64,000 nt of DNA from the NCBI GenBank assembly GCA_008729055.1, contig SDUX01000007.1, positions 4,509,409 to 4,573,408 on the forward strand. Direction: 5' to 3'. Origin of the DNA: Pyropia haitanensis. Taxonomy: Eukaryota; Rhodophyta; Bangiophyceae; Bangiales; Bangiaceae. The notes beneath the pieces were generated by a model that was given only the letters and a program-made list of their open reading frames with translations, was not told where the DNA came from and did no database searches. Made by a program: the position numbers and the translations under genes. Shown piece by piece: positions 12,001 to 24,063 of the stretch. How positions within the stretch are numbered: position 1 is the stretch's first letter; every line of letters begins with the position of its first letter.

Positions 12001-13640
12001 TGGCGGGCACGTCGCTCCGGGTGCTCGGCATGGACGAGCCCGACGCGCTCCGCGCGCGCGCGGCGGTCGGGGCGGGCGTGCCGCTGAGCCGGCTGCCGCC
12101 CGCGGCGGCGTGGGCGTCCACCTTTGCCGCCCGGGGGGTGGGCGTCGGCAACACGCCGCGGGTGGTGCTGCCGCTCGGGCCGTCGGTCGTGGCGGTCGTC
12201 GAGGGCGACCACGGGGCGGTGCCGCACGATGAGGGGGGGGTGGTCGCCGCGGCCGCGGCGGCCGCCACGGCGGCTGCTGCCGCCGCGACGGCGGCTGCCG
12301 ATGTGGCGGCGGGTGCGGCTGGGGGTGGGGCGGCCGAGACGCGGGTGGCCGCCGCCGCGGCCGACGGCGGCGCGGCCATGGACGTGGACGCCCCGCCCGC
12401 CGCGGCGAATGGGGGGGGCGCCGCCGCCCGTGACGCCGCTGCCAGTGGTGCGGCCGCATCGGCCGCTGACAGCAGCGCCGCCCCCCCCCCCCCGCCGGCG
12501 AGCAGCAGGCCGAAGAACAAGAGGAAGGGGACGACGACGAGGCCCCCCCCGGCCCGCCACCCGTGGTGGGCCCGCCCCTCAAGCCCGCCCCTCCGGGCAT
12601 GTGGTCCACCGCCCTGCGGCTGCTGTCCACCGTTGGCGGCGCCGACGGGGGCGGCGCGACGCTCGACGTGGTGCGGCTGGACGGGAGTCACTGCTTCCTC
12701 ACCGCCGTCTCCCTGTCTGCCCCGCCGGCGAGTGGGGTGGCGGGCGCGCCGCCCGAGACGCTGCTCGTCGCGTCGGTCGCGCGGGGGATGGTCGTCCACG
12801 GCTCGGCGGGCGTGCGGCGGGTGCCGGGACCGCCGCCGTCGCCCGTGACCGCCGAGCTCCGCGTCTACCGGGTGGTGCCCGCGGCGCCCGCCACGCCGCC
12901 AGGCACGCCCAACGGCAGCGGCGGCGGCGGCGGTGGCGGCGGAGGCGGCGGCGGCGGCGCGGGTGGCTCCACCGTCGGCGGCGGCGGCGGCCTGGACGGC
13001 GGTGACGACAGCCCGGCGCTGCGGCTGGAGCACCTCCACTCCACGCCCGTGGAGGCCCCCGTCCGGGCGCTGGCCGTCATTGCCGGCCGCGTCGTCGCGG
13101 GCGTCGGCACCACCCTCCGCGTCTTTGCGCTGGGCAAGCGGCGGCTGCTGCGCAAGGCGGAGCTGCGGCGGGCGGTGCCCAACCTGGTCGTCGCGCTCGC
13201 CGTCTCGGCGCCCGACCGGCTGTGGGTGGCCGACGTGCAGGCGAGCGTGCGGCTGGTGCACTATGAACTGGGCGACGCGGTCCTCGGCGGCGGCGCGGTG
13301 GACGCGGGGGACCTGGCCGCCTCGGCGGGCCGGCTGGTGGTGGTGGCCGACGACACGCTGTCGCGGTGGGTGACCCGCCTGGCGGCGGTGGACTACGCGA
13401 CGGTGGCGGTGGCGGACAAGTTTGGCTCCATCGCGCTCCTCCGGCTGCCCGCCGAGGCGGGGGGGGTCCTCGCCGCCCGGAGGGGGGCGGCGGCCAAGCT
13501 CGCCGTCGCCGCGTGCGTGCACCTGGGCAGCCCCGTCTACTTTTTGTCCCCGCCCGCGCTACCGCCCTTGCCGCCGCCGCTGCCGCCCCCGCCGGCCGCG
13601 ACGCCGAGGGGTGGCAGCGGCGGCGACGGTGGTGGCGGTG

Positions 13641-13684
<44 letters not shown>

Positions 13685-14059
13685 CCCCCCGCCGCCCTGC
13701 CCACCCCCGCCCGTGCCGCCGCGGCGGCCGCGGTGGCGGCGCAGGACGACCCGCCGCTGCTGTACGTGACCCTCGACGGGGAGGTGGGCGCGCTCGCGCC
13801 GCTGCGCTCCGCGGCGGACGTGCGGCTGCTGGAGCGGCTGGAGGAGCGCCTCCGCGTGGCGGTGCCGTCGGTGCTCGGCCGCGACTACCGCGCCGCGCGC
13901 AGCGTCTACTACCCCGTGTGCCACGTCCTCGACGGCGACCTGTGCGAGGCGTACGCGGGGCTGCCGGGGGGGGTGCAGCGGTCCATCGCCGCCGAGCTGG
14001 GGGTGGGCGTAGAGGTGCTGCTGCGGCGGCTGGAGGACCTACGGGAGGGCATCGCGTGA
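9025..14059 (+). CDS. SF3B3: Splicing factor 3B subunit 3 (SF3b130/SAP130)
   Basis: Core U2 snRNP component; in the SF3b complex it forms a three-propeller scaffold around SF3B1 for branch-site recognition. The N-terminus matches the family closely: MHLWQLTLVGPTTVTAVASG, YGKSGVRRLVPGQYLVVDPR, VLNRDAEAALTVASPLAAHK, VGWENPVFVALE. The middle keeps FLFVAPEFGPLALYEF, NLVLVDELPGISP, a MASETLPGTLTGVWTL stretch and FIVVSFVNASMVLRVGEAVE. The C-terminus keeps SVYYPVCHVLDGDLCEAYAG and ends LLRRLEDLREGIA, as expected for SF3B3 rather than DDB1 or CPSF160. The frame breaks twice: at G16 (9789-9804) and at C13 (12481-12493); each needs one base restored to continue. Large Ala/Gly/Pro-rich inserts (for example 11280-11700, 12230-12480, 12910-12990, 13560-13740) make it about 1670 aa, against roughly 1220 in animals. 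Homology on both sides of both breaks argues for a functional gene with sequence errors. Confidence 0.93.
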
Positions 14060-16048
14060 AGGGGAGGGGGGGGAGGGGGGGGGGGGGGGGCAGAGGGGGA
14101 GGGAGGGGTGCGCACCTGCAACGGCGGCGGTCGAGCCGGCTGGCCCGGCCGCGCAGCTGAACAGCAAAGAAAATCAGGCAAGCGGTGGCGGCTGGATGGA
14201 CATAGCACGTGCGTGACGTGGCACAGGCCGGGAGAATGGGCGGACGGACCGGCCTCGGCCGCCCGTACCGACTGACGGGCGCCACGGTGGCTGCACGAGA
14301 GCGTGCGCCGCCAGCGCCCCTCTTGTGCCTGGCAACACCGCTTGGCAGGGGGGCATGGACGGGGCCGCCCGCGCTTGGACGGCGCGTCCCACCGCTTGGC
14401 CGCCTGCCGGTGGGCCGTCCCGACGCCGCTCGACGCGGCGCCGCGTGGGCGGAGAGGGGGCCGTCCCTTTCGCTCCCCCACCGCTGCCAGCTGTGCTGAT
14501 GGGGAAACAACAGCGTTCCCTCCCGCCCTCTCACGCCGTCACGGGCGCCAGTCTCGCGTGGTGGCCGCGAGAAAGTGGTCATCCCTGACTGTTGGAAAGA
14601 GCCACCCGCCACGCACGCATGGCGACCGCCGCAGCGCGTCACAGGGGCGTGCCTACGGACTTCCCGCGTCGACGCGGGCGCGCAGAGCACGGGGGTGGCG
14701 CGCGTCTCGAGACGCGGCCAGCCGCCTTGGCGGCTCGGCCGCTGCCACCGCGATCGGCGCGACGCGGCGTACGTAGCTATATTTATCAACGCACGAGCGA
14801 CGCGCAGTGGGTGCCCAGAGCTGTCAAAATCTAGACGCAGTCCTTGGTGTGCGGAAGGAAAACCAAACCCGTTCGCATCTGCTGGGGAGTCGCGCTATTC
14901 CGAGTTGCTGCGCTCTTTTCTGAGACGCACGTCGCCCTCCCCGCCCGTTCCGCAGTGGCAGTGTCTGCGGACGGATCCCCGACAGGCAGGCCACAGCCGT
15001 CGTACCGGAATCCGGATACCGTATGCACTGTGTTCCGATGCCCATGATTTTCAGCATGCCGTCCCGGCACAGCCGCGGGCCAGCCCGCCGCCAGCCCAAT
15101 GGGTGCCCCCCCCCGCCATTGGCCCACGGGACCCCACCCCGCGGGCCACCGCGCGGCGACCGCGCCGCCACTCCCCCTGCGCCCACCCGGCGTGTTAACA
15201 GCCGGCCGTCACCCGTCCCAAATGAGGCGCCCGCGGACCCCCCCCCCCACCCACACCGCCCGAGCCTGCTGGATCGCGGGTCCGTTGGCAGCGGCGCAGC
15301 GGGCGCGCGGCCCTGGCGCGCCCCCGCGGCCGCCTTGACACCACCCCTCCCCCCTCCCCGGCGTGACCGTGACTGGGGGGAGCGACGACGGCTGCCAGGC
15401 GGCGGCTCCCAGTGACGGCCGCCGCCGACCGCCCGGCCGCCCCGCGCGGGGCACCCCGCGACGCCACCCCGCCCCGCGGCGGCGCGGGTAGCGGCGGGCG
15501 TGGCCGTCCGCCCCACGCCCGCTGCTCTGCGGCGGCCGCGGCGGGGCGGCGCGGACGGCGGCGGCGGCCGTGGCTCGTCCCGACACGCAGCGCGTGGGCG
15601 GTGCCGCCGTCGGTGGCGGCCGGCGGCGTCGCCGGGGCCTCCCTCCCCCCCCCCCTCCGGCGGTGTCCCCCCTCCCTCCCCCACCCCCCCCCCCCACCAC
15701 CTCTCTCCCCCAAACGCGCCGCGCACCGCCTGCCGCGGGTCGGCGCCGCCGCCACCGCGGTCGCCCCCCCGCGCGCTTTCCTCGCGGTCACGCTGCGCAC
15801 GCCCCGCGGGCCGCCGCCGCCGCCGCGGTTTGCCGCGTTCACACTCCCCCCCCGCCGCCCCCCCCCCCCTCGCTCTTGCCGTCGCGCTCCGCGCGACCGG
15901 CGCTCACGCGGCGGCGGCCAGCGTGGCGCCCGGCGGCACTGGCATCATCCCAGCGCGCACCCCCCCCCCGTCCATTGACGGTGGCGCTACCCCTTGCGCT
16001 CGGCCCCCCTCCCTGTCCGCCCCACCCGCCCGGCGGCGTTGAGCCACC
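14060..16048. other. Intergenic, no gene seen
   Basis: Begins with a G-rich 3' flank of SF3B3 (G-runs of 7-12 at 14068-14090). A moderately GC stretch follows (14160-15060), including the TATA-like 'tatatttatcaa' at about 14780. From 15090 to 16040 the DNA is C/G-rich low complexity ahead of the ABCG-like gene. Long frames on both strands here have no recognisable domain and look composition-driven. Confidence 0.55.
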
Positions 16049-16504
16049 ATGGCGCGGCGGCGCCCCCCCCCGCTCCCCCCCTGCGCGATGCACTTCCCCC
16101 CCCCCCAGCCTCCGCCCCAGCCGCCACCCCCATCCGCCCCCTTCCCCCCCCCCTGCCCCCCCACGACCACCCCGCCCCCCCCTCCCTCGACGTGGCCGAC
16201 GACGACGACGATGACGACGACGGCGGGGACGCCCCCCCGCTGGCGCCCCCCCCCCTGGACGTCCCCCCCCTAGCCTGGGCGCGTGCCGCGTCGACCGCCT
16301 CCTCCGCCGCCACCACCCGCCCGTCCGCGTCGACCGACCGCGGCCGCCCGCCGCGGTCGGGCGCGAGCGGCCGCTCCCGCTCGTCGGGCCCGCCCTCGTC
16401 GGCGGCCGCGGTGGCGGCCGCCGCCGCCGCGGGCGGCGCCTGCTGGGCGCTCGACCCGCCGCGGCGGTCATCGGCGGCCGGGTCGGCGCCAACGACCACG
16501 ACGA

Positions 16505-16545
<41 letters not shown>

Positions 16546-17179
16546 CGCGGCGGCGGCTGTGGGCCACCGTCGTACACCACGTACGAGTCGCCCTCGTCGT
16601 TTGCGCTGTCCGAGTACACCGCGCCGGCGGTGCCGCTCGGCGGCGGCGGCTATGGCGGCGGCGGCCACCGCGGCGGCGGCGGTGGTGGTGGCGCCGGCGC
16701 CGGCGGCGTGGCCGGCCGGGGGGTGGGCGGCGGCGTGTTCCGGCGACCGGGCGGCGGCGTCGGCGGCGGCGGCGGCGGCGCGGCGGCGGCGGCGGCGCGG
16801 CGGGCGGCGGTGGACGTGGGCGTCCTTGGCGGGGAGGTCCCCCGCTGGGCGAGCGGCACCCCCGAGGCCGACGCGGACGCGGACGGCCTGTGGGATGGGG
16901 GCGGCGGCTCGTCGACGGGGCTCGGCGGCTGGGCCGCCCGCCGGCTGCCGCGGGGGATGGAGGCGGTCCTCGGGTGGGGGCGCGGCGGCGGCGGGTGGCG
17001 CCCGCCGCCCCCGCCAGACGGCGGGGGGGGGGCGGGGGGAAGGGCGCCCCGCCGGGCGGGCCGCACCGCCGGTGGACGGAGAATGGGGGGCGCGTTGGCG
17101 ACCCGCCGCCGCCGCCGCCGGCAGGGCGGGAGGGGGGGGGGGGGGCGCCGCCGCCGCGGCGGCCACCCCCGCGGCTGGC

Positions 17180-17213
<34 letters not shown>

Positions 17214-17420
17214 GGCGGGCGACGGCGGTGGACGTGGCGGTGAGCCGGCTGACGCGCGGCCGCCGGCGGGTGGTGCTCGCGTGGGCCGACATCACCGTCA
17301 CCGCGCCGCCGCGGCGGCGGTGGTGGGGCGCCGCCGACGCCGGGCGGGCGCCCGCCGTCGCGCCGGGGGGGGAGGGGCGGAGCCGCGCGGCCCCCGCGCC
17401 GCCGCCGCCGCCGTCACCCC

Positions 17421-17462
<42 letters not shown>

Positions 17463-18801
17463 ACGCTGCCGCCGCCGACGGGGACGTGGACGTGGACGTG
17501 GAGGCGGCGCGGCTCCCGCCCGCGGCCGCGCCGCCGCCGCCGCCGCCCCGGCCGTCCCGCCCCCCGCCCCGCGGGTACGTCAAGCGGCGCCGGCGGCAGC
17601 CGCCGGCAGCCGCCGCCGCGGCGCGGCCGCTGCTGTCGGGCGTGTCGGGCGTCGCGCGCCCCGGGGCGGTGGTGGCGGTGCTGGGGCCGCCCGCGGCGGG
17701 CGTGTCGACGCTGCTGCGCGTCCTTGCCGGCCGCGCCGACGCGGCGCTCGCCGTTGCGGGCGCCGTGACGCTCAACCGGCGGCCGGTGGTTGGGGGGGGG
17801 GGGGGGCGGGCGGCGACCGCCCGAGCGCCAGCCGCCGCGGCACGGCGGGCAGCAGCCGCCGGGGGGGGGGGGGAGGGGGGGGGAGGGGGGGGACGCTGCC
17901 GTCGCGGCGGCGTACCGCTCGCTCGTCGCCTACATCCCGCCGCCGCCGCCGGTCGAGCCCGTCGGGCTGGGCGGCGGCACCGGCGGCGGCGCCGCCGCCG
18001 CGCCGGCGGCGGCGGCGTACGACGGCCTGCCGCCGCTGACCATCCTGCAGGCGCTGACGCTCGCCGCCGGCGGCACGCCCGCCGACGCGGCGGCGGCGGC
18101 GGCGGGCGCCCCCCCCCCCGCCCCGCCCCCCACCGCCGCCACGCGCGTCGCGGCGCGCGTCGCGGCGGGCCTCGCCGCCGCCGGCCTGTCGGCGGCCGAC
18201 GCGGCGGCGGGCGGGCTCCCCCCCCCGCCGCCGCCGCGACCGCCGCCGCCGCCCGGCGGGTCGACCTTGCCGCCGCGGTCGCCGCCGACGCGCCCGTCCT
18301 CATTGCAGACACGCCCACGGCGGGCCTGCCGCCCGCCGCGGCCGCGTCGGTGGCACGCGCCTACCGCCGCGCCGCGACGGTCGGGCGGCGGGCGGTGGTG
18401 GTGGGGCTCGGCCGCGGCGGCGCGCCGTCGGGGGTGCTCGCGGCGGTGGACACGCTCGTCGTGCTCGCGCCGCGTGGGGCGGGGGTCGCCTACGCGGGGC
18501 CCGCCGTTGCCGTTGGCGCGTACTTTGCGGGCCTCCGTTTTTTTTGTGCGCCCACGTGGGGCGTCGCCGACTGGGTGGGGGGGCTGCTCGACGCGGACGT
18601 GCGGGGGCTGGACCATGGGGGGGGGGGGGGGGTGGGGGGGGGGGGACCCGCCCGCCGAGGCCGCCCGTGCGGCGGCGCGCGCCGCGTGGCTCGTGGACGC
18701 GTACGCCGCGACGGGCGGGCCGTACGCGGCGTCGTCGACGGGGGGGGGGCTCGGCGCCGCGGGCCGCGCGCACCGGCAGCGGCGGCGGCGGCGCGGCGGC
18801 A

Positions 18802-18835
<34 letters not shown>

Positions 18836-19002
18836 GGCGGCGGGGCCCGACGATGGCACGCCGGCCGGCGGGTCGGACCGGCGGGCGCGGCCGAGCAGCG
18901 GCACGACGGACCCGACGACCATCACCGACGGCACGTCGTGGACGGGCGCGACGTCCACGACCGACGGGACGCCCGCGGGGGGTGACGGCTCGCCCGGCCG
19001 CC

Positions 19003-19037
<35 letters not shown>

Positions 19038-19416
19038 CGCTGGGCGGGCGCGTGCGGGGGGTGGGGGGGAGGCGGCTTGGCGGCCGCGGGGGGGTGCTCC
19101 CCCCGAGCAGTCCGGTCGCGCCCCCGTCCTCGTCCTCGTCGACGGACACTGAGGGGGGCGGCGGCAAGGACGATGACGGGGGGGGATCGTCGGACAGTGG
19201 CGCCGCGTACGCCGACCGGGGGGGGGTCGTCGGCCGCGCCGCCGCCGCGATCGCCGTGTCGGTGGCGGACCCGGTGGTGCCGCCGCGCGGCTGGTGGCCG
19301 GGCGGCTGGTGGCGGGGGAGCGGCGGTGCGGGCGTACCCGAGGCGGTTGGCGGCTGGGGGGGGGGGGGTGGGCCGGCTGCGCCGCCGCCGCCCGCCTGCG
19401 CCTCGCCGCCGCCACG

Positions 19417-19449
<33 letters not shown>

Positions 19450-19751
19450 TGGGCGGCGCGCCTCGCCGCGGCGGCCGCCCTCCTCGCCGCCGCCGCGTCG
19501 TCGACGGGCGGCGGCGGCGGCGGCACGCCGCCGCCGCTGGGTGTCACGCAGCTCGCCATGGCGGTGGTGCTGGCGGTGGCGGTGCCGCCCGCGGCGGCGG
19601 CGCCGCCCCTCCCCGCCGCGTGGGCCGCGGTCGGCGGCGGCGATGCGGGCGGCGGCGGCGGCGGCGGCGACGGCATTGGCGGCGGGGGGTGCCGCCCCCC
19701 CGCCGGGGTGACGACGGCCCTGGACGCGGCCGCCGCGGCGGTGCGGTCGGC

Positions 19752-19783
<32 letters not shown>

Positions 19784-20244
19784 GCGGCGCGGCGGGCGCC
19801 GGCGGCGGCACCGTGGGCGGGGTGACCGCGCTGTGGGCGGCCGCCGCGGCGCTCGGCTGGGGCGCCGAGGCGGCGGGAGCGCTCGCCATTGCCGCCACCG
19901 CCCCGCCATGGCCGCGACACGCGCGGCGGTGGCGGGCGAGCGTCGGCGGCCCGGCGGCGGCGCGCACGGCGACGGCGGTCGCGGCGGTGGTGGCGGCCGC
20001 GGCGGCGGTGGCGGCCGACGCGGGCGGGCCCGTCGGCCGCGCGGCGGCGTGGGCGTCCCCGGCGGCGTGGGCGGTGGCGGCCGCCGCGGCGGGGGGGGTG
20101 CCCGCCGCGGCGCCCCGCGGCGGGCCCGCCCCACCCGCCTGGGTGGGCGTCGCCGCGCTCACCGCCGCCGCGGCCGCCGCGTGGGCCGCCGTGGGGGGGG
20201 TGCGCGCCGCGCGGCGCCGGGGGGGTTACGCGCCGCTCGTGTGA
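16049..20244 (+). CDS. Degenerate ABCG (white/PDR)-like transporter
   Basis: One nucleotide-binding domain followed by a hydrophobic region, the order of ABCG half-transporters. The ATG at 16049 has a Kozak-like context (ccaccATGg). A long disordered N-terminus contains a D8 run and the segment SYTTYESPSSFALSEYTAP. Domain signals in order: LAWADITVTAP; PLLSGVSGVARPGAVVAVLG; Walker A position GPPAAGVST (about 17683-17709, Lys replaced by Val); LLRVLAGRADAALAVAGAV; RRVDLAAAVAADAP; Walker B position VLIADTPTAGL (about 18295-18325, catalytic Glu replaced); a VVVGLGRGG stretch where the switch His should lie; then VAYAGPAVAVGAYFAGL, the usual ABCG end of the domain. Downstream (19370-20240) is an Ala/Leu/Val-rich part with several possible membrane segments, ending RRRGGYAPLV. 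The reading frame must shift about ten times at G/C tracts (C9 16063, G10 17023, G14 17132, G15 17792, G13 17861, C9 18218, G16 18617, G12 18634, 19050-19105, G13 19356), always by the same sign. May be an inactive paralogue or a badly called gene. Confidence 0.6.
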
Positions 20245-21642
20245 GGCCGGGGGGGGGGGACGGCCGGTGGCGCCGCCGCGTGCGCCCCGCCCCCGCCTGC
20301 CTCCCCGCGCGGGTCCCGGCGGCGGCACCGCGGGCCTGCCGTTGCGCCAGCCGCGCCAGTTTGGCGGGCGGCGGCCGCCCGCCACGCGCACTCCCTCCCG
20401 CGGCGCCGCCGCTGCCGCGGCGCGCCGCGCGTGGGTGCGGCTTGCCGCGCCCCCCGGCCCCCCGCCCCCCCTCTTGGATCTTTCATCTCTGCCACGGTGG
20501 TCCCCCCGTCTTGCCGGGTGCTGGCGACGGGCGCGCACCGGCCGCCGCGCGTCGGACCTTGGCGCGGCCATCCGAGCAGACGGGCACGCGCGCCGGCAAA
20601 GGGGCGGTGCGTGGGGAACCACCGCCACCGCCACGCGGCGGCCGCCGCGGTCGCCGCCGCTGCCGTTCACTGTGGACTGCCCGGCGCCGCACTCGCGTGC
20701 GCGGGTGCGACGGCGCGTGCTGGCGGGCGCCGCCGCGAGTGCCTCTCCGTCTTCCTCGCTGTCCGCCCCCCCCCTCCCCCCCTGCCCGCGTGTGGGCTCT
20801 CCTTTCGGTGCCCGCCTCTTTGTCGTCTGGCGGCCTCCCTCCCGTCTTTACTCCGTTTTTTTGCCCATCCTTCTCTCACTCCATTTTCATCCTCTCTTTT
20901 TTTGGGGGGGGGGGAGTCTGCTCATGGTTCTCCTGGCTCCTTCCCGTTGATCTCGCTTATATTCAGCCGCCGCCCCCGCGCTCGCGGTCGGTGGGTTGGA
21001 TTTCGCGTCGTCGGCAGTCGGCAACCGTGCGGCGGGCTGGCCACGGTCCCCGAGGCCCGGCCCGACAGGACCAGAGCCCGGCTGGGCCCTCCCCGAAGGG
21101 AGTAGACTGTAAGGCACCGACCGCCACGCGTGCTGTCCGCGGCACCGGCATGTGCCAGTCGATCTGTGACAATTGTACAACTATGTACCGTCGGCGTGGA
21201 GTTGTGCTGGCAATTTCCATTGACGCTGTGCCCCGCCTCCCACTGCCGGCAGGCACAGAGACCGTCACCCCCCTCCTGCCGCGTCCATGAGCCAGCCAGG
21301 CCGGCCCGCTGCCAGACACCGCCCCGGCAGTGCGCTCTGTACGCCGTGGCCGTTGCGGGTCCCACTGTGGCCGCCGCCCCACGCTGGCGGCGGTCACGCT
21401 TCCGCGGCCAGCGTGGTCGCGGGGTGGGCGATTCCCGGCCGGCGACCGTGCCTTCCCGTCGTCTGCCGCGCCGTCCCCACCCCGCGCGCTCTGCCCCACC
21501 TCGCCGTTGTGGTGCGGCGGTTGCACTGCCGTGGGGGGTTAGGGTGTGCCTGCGGCGGGACCCGTTTGTGGTGGCGGCGGCACACGCGAGCGGTGGCCTC
21601 CCGTCCCCCCTTCCTCGCCGCCCACGGGGCTTGGCCGCCACC
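20245..21642. other. Intergenic, no gene seen
   Basis: GC-rich 3' flank of the ABCG-like gene. It includes a T/C-rich segment (20740-20940), a G10 run near 20907, and the PITP promoter region. The sequence 'gccgccaccATG' at 21634-21645 gives the PITP start a strong context. No recognisable coding sequence. Confidence 0.55.
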
Positions 21643-22792
21643 ATGTTAACGAAGGAGTACCGCCTGCTGCTGCCGCTAACACCCGAGGAGGTACGTGGCG
21701 TGAGGGCGCCGTCGCTTGGCGGGCCGTGAGGCGGGTGGGTGGGTGTGTCGGTGTTTCCTTTTGTTTGCCGCGGCGGGGCTCCGCTCTCGGCGCCAATGGT
21801 CTGCGCCCAGGTGGGCGTCGCGTAGCGGTCGTAGCTGGTGTGTCGACGCTGCTCTGCGGCAGTGACGGGGTGTGCACGTCCGAGTGCTGCCGACTCGAGT
21901 CACCTTCTGACCGCTCGCTTCTCTGTGGAGCTTGACCCCTCGGTGTATTGGCTGTGGGTGGTGTCTGTCTGGGTTGCACTTGCTCTGCGCTTCTTTGGCC
22001 TGCACCCGTTGCTCTTTCCCCGTCAACCCCCGCGTGGCGCAGTATCACCTGGCCCAGCTGTACATGGTGGCCAAGTCTTCCCAGGAGGAGACGGGCCAAG
22101 AAGTTGGGGAGGGCATCGAAATTGTGAAGAACGAGCCGTACGTGGGCACCGGCGGACAGGCCAGCGGCCAGTACACGGAGAAAATCTTCCATTTGCGGAG
22201 CAGGGTGCCCCGCTTCATCGCCGCCGTGTTACCCGCAGACTCGCTGCGGCTGGTGGAGCGCTCGTGGAACGCGTTTCCTCACTGCAAGACGCTGTACTCC
22301 AACGCATGGCTGGGCGACAAGTTTCATCTGTCAGTGGAGACGATGCACCTACCCGACCGGGGGCAGCACAAGAACGCGGTCAATCTTGGCAAGGAGGACC
22401 TGGCCGACCGCGTCGTGGACGTCATCAATATTGCGACGGACCTGCCCAATAAGATTGTGCCTGGTGAGGACCCCACCACCTTTGTGTCCAAAAAGACGGG
22501 ACGGGGCCAGCTCCGCCCCGGCTGGGAGAAGACCGTCGACCCAGTTATGTGCGCGTACAAGGTGGTGCAGCTGCGCTTTCGCGTCTTCGGCCTGCAAACC
22601 AAGGTGGAGCAGTGGGGCCAGTACTATGGCATGCGGCTGCCCTTTCTCCAGTACCACCGCAAGCTGTTTTGCTGGATTGATGAGTGGTATGGGCTCAAGC
22701 TGGAGGACATCCGGCAGATGGAGGAGGAGACAAAACGGATCACGGCGGAGAAGCTAGCTGCGTCCTTGGCGATGAAGGCGCCCGCGTCATGA
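21643..22792 (+). CDS. Class I phosphatidylinositol transfer protein
   Basis: Cytosolic lipid carrier that exchanges PI and PC between membranes and supports phosphoinositide signalling. Two exons: 21643-21690 (16 codons, MLTKEYRLLLPLTPEE) and 22043-22792, giving 265 aa, normal for class I PITPs. Joining the exons restores the family start 'EEYHLAQLYMVAK'. Other family landmarks are GEGIEIVKNEPY, YTEKIFHLRSRVPRFI, WNAFPHCKTLYSN, GDKFHLSVETMHLPDRG, KKTGRGQLRPGW, DPVMCAYKVVQLRF, GLQTKVEQWG, and the C-terminal HRKLFCWIDEWYGLKLEDIR. The splice donor is GTACGT and the acceptor GCAG, phase 0. The frame is intact. Subfamily (alpha/beta-like versus RdgB-type) cannot be decided, but there is no RdgB C-terminal extension. 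Confidence 0.95.
21691..22042 (+). other. Spliceosomal intron of the PITP gene
   Basis: 352 nt, phase 0, GTACGT...GCAG. Removing it joins Glu-Glu to Tyr-His-Leu, matching the conserved EEY start of class I PITPs. This homology fixes both ends. Confidence 0.92.
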
Positions 22793-24063
22793 GCGTACGC
22801 CATGGCAGTGCCACACAAGACGGGCTCTGCTGGGCGGCAGGCGTTCCTCGGCTCAGCGCATGGTGTCGGTTCTAGCTTTCGCCGGCGACGGGCCAGTGCA
22901 GGCTTTCGCTGGGCCCGCCCGCGTGGCATGACGCCGGCTCCCCGGACCTATACATGCTTCCATTTTGTTTCTTTTGGTCACTTTTTGTGTGCGTCGCACG
23001 GTCCTTCGTCGCAGCCTGTTGTTGGCTCCCTTTTCGTCCCCATTACGCCCTGTTTTCGCCACCGGCGGCTTGGCCGGTCTTGTGGTTGGCTGGCTCTTTT
23101 GTGCACAAAGCTGGTCGCTTTCCCCTTCTCGCGCGGTCGTCTCCGCTTCTCGCACGGTCAGGCAACCCCCCGCATCCCTGGTACAAAGGTCCGCTGGGAC
23201 CCGCCATCTCTTTGGCGGGCTCCCTGCAAAACGTGACACGCAGGAGCGGATGAGACCCAATGGCTGCACACCGACGTGTCTCATCCTCAGTGACAGCGAA
23301 CAACATTCCCAATGGGGGTGTCGCCTCTGGGGGAGCGTCGGGGAGAGGTTCAGGAGCTGCGTTTTGAATTAGTGCGCGCCGTCAAACAGGGGCGGCGTTC
23401 AGCGCGCGGCTGGCAATGTGCAAGTCCTGCCGTAGCGGTCGCTGGGGAGCGGATCTGTCAGGGACCAGCCTTGTAGCCACCCTTGCATCCACGGAGGAGG
23501 ACCAAAGGATGAGCCCAAGAGCCGCCAACGCTGACGACTGAAAGGTAGAGACACATGGCTGCCACTGACTAGCTGGTGTCGCCGCGTGCGTACTAAAAGA
23601 AGCTCAGCATAGCGCCTAGGCGCCAATGAGAACGGGAGAGCTGTAGCTGCCACGAGTCACATCCCTAGTCTGGCCGAAGCAAAGCACAAGAGAGAAAGAG
23701 AAGAAAAAAGAGTACAACACAAAAACCGAACGGCAGACAACACAGAAGCACGCAATCGAAAACCAACGCAAAAAAATAGGGTACCCACGTCTGGGTGTGT
23801 GCGTACGAAGACAGCCACCACACTCTCAGCGTGCTACACCCTCCAGCCGCCACGCCAACCCACCAGCTGCCACGCAAACCCATCCCGAACATGCCCGTTG
23901 CTGATCAGAAAGACAGCTGCGGAACACTCGGTCAAGGGCGCATACACACACTATGCCCCACATGGGCCCCACAATGGCCAAAACACTCTCACGCGTACTC
24001 GCTCGCACAGAGACATACACACAGGCGGGGGAGGGGTGAAGCCGCGGCTCAGCGCCGCCCGAG
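22793..24063. other. Intergenic between convergent genes
   Basis: 1.3 kb between the ends of PITP (+) and casein kinase 1 (-). Moderate GC, non-repetitive, with an A-rich stretch around 23695-23780 that could hold minus-strand 3' processing signals. Only short frames, none recognised. Confidence 0.55.
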
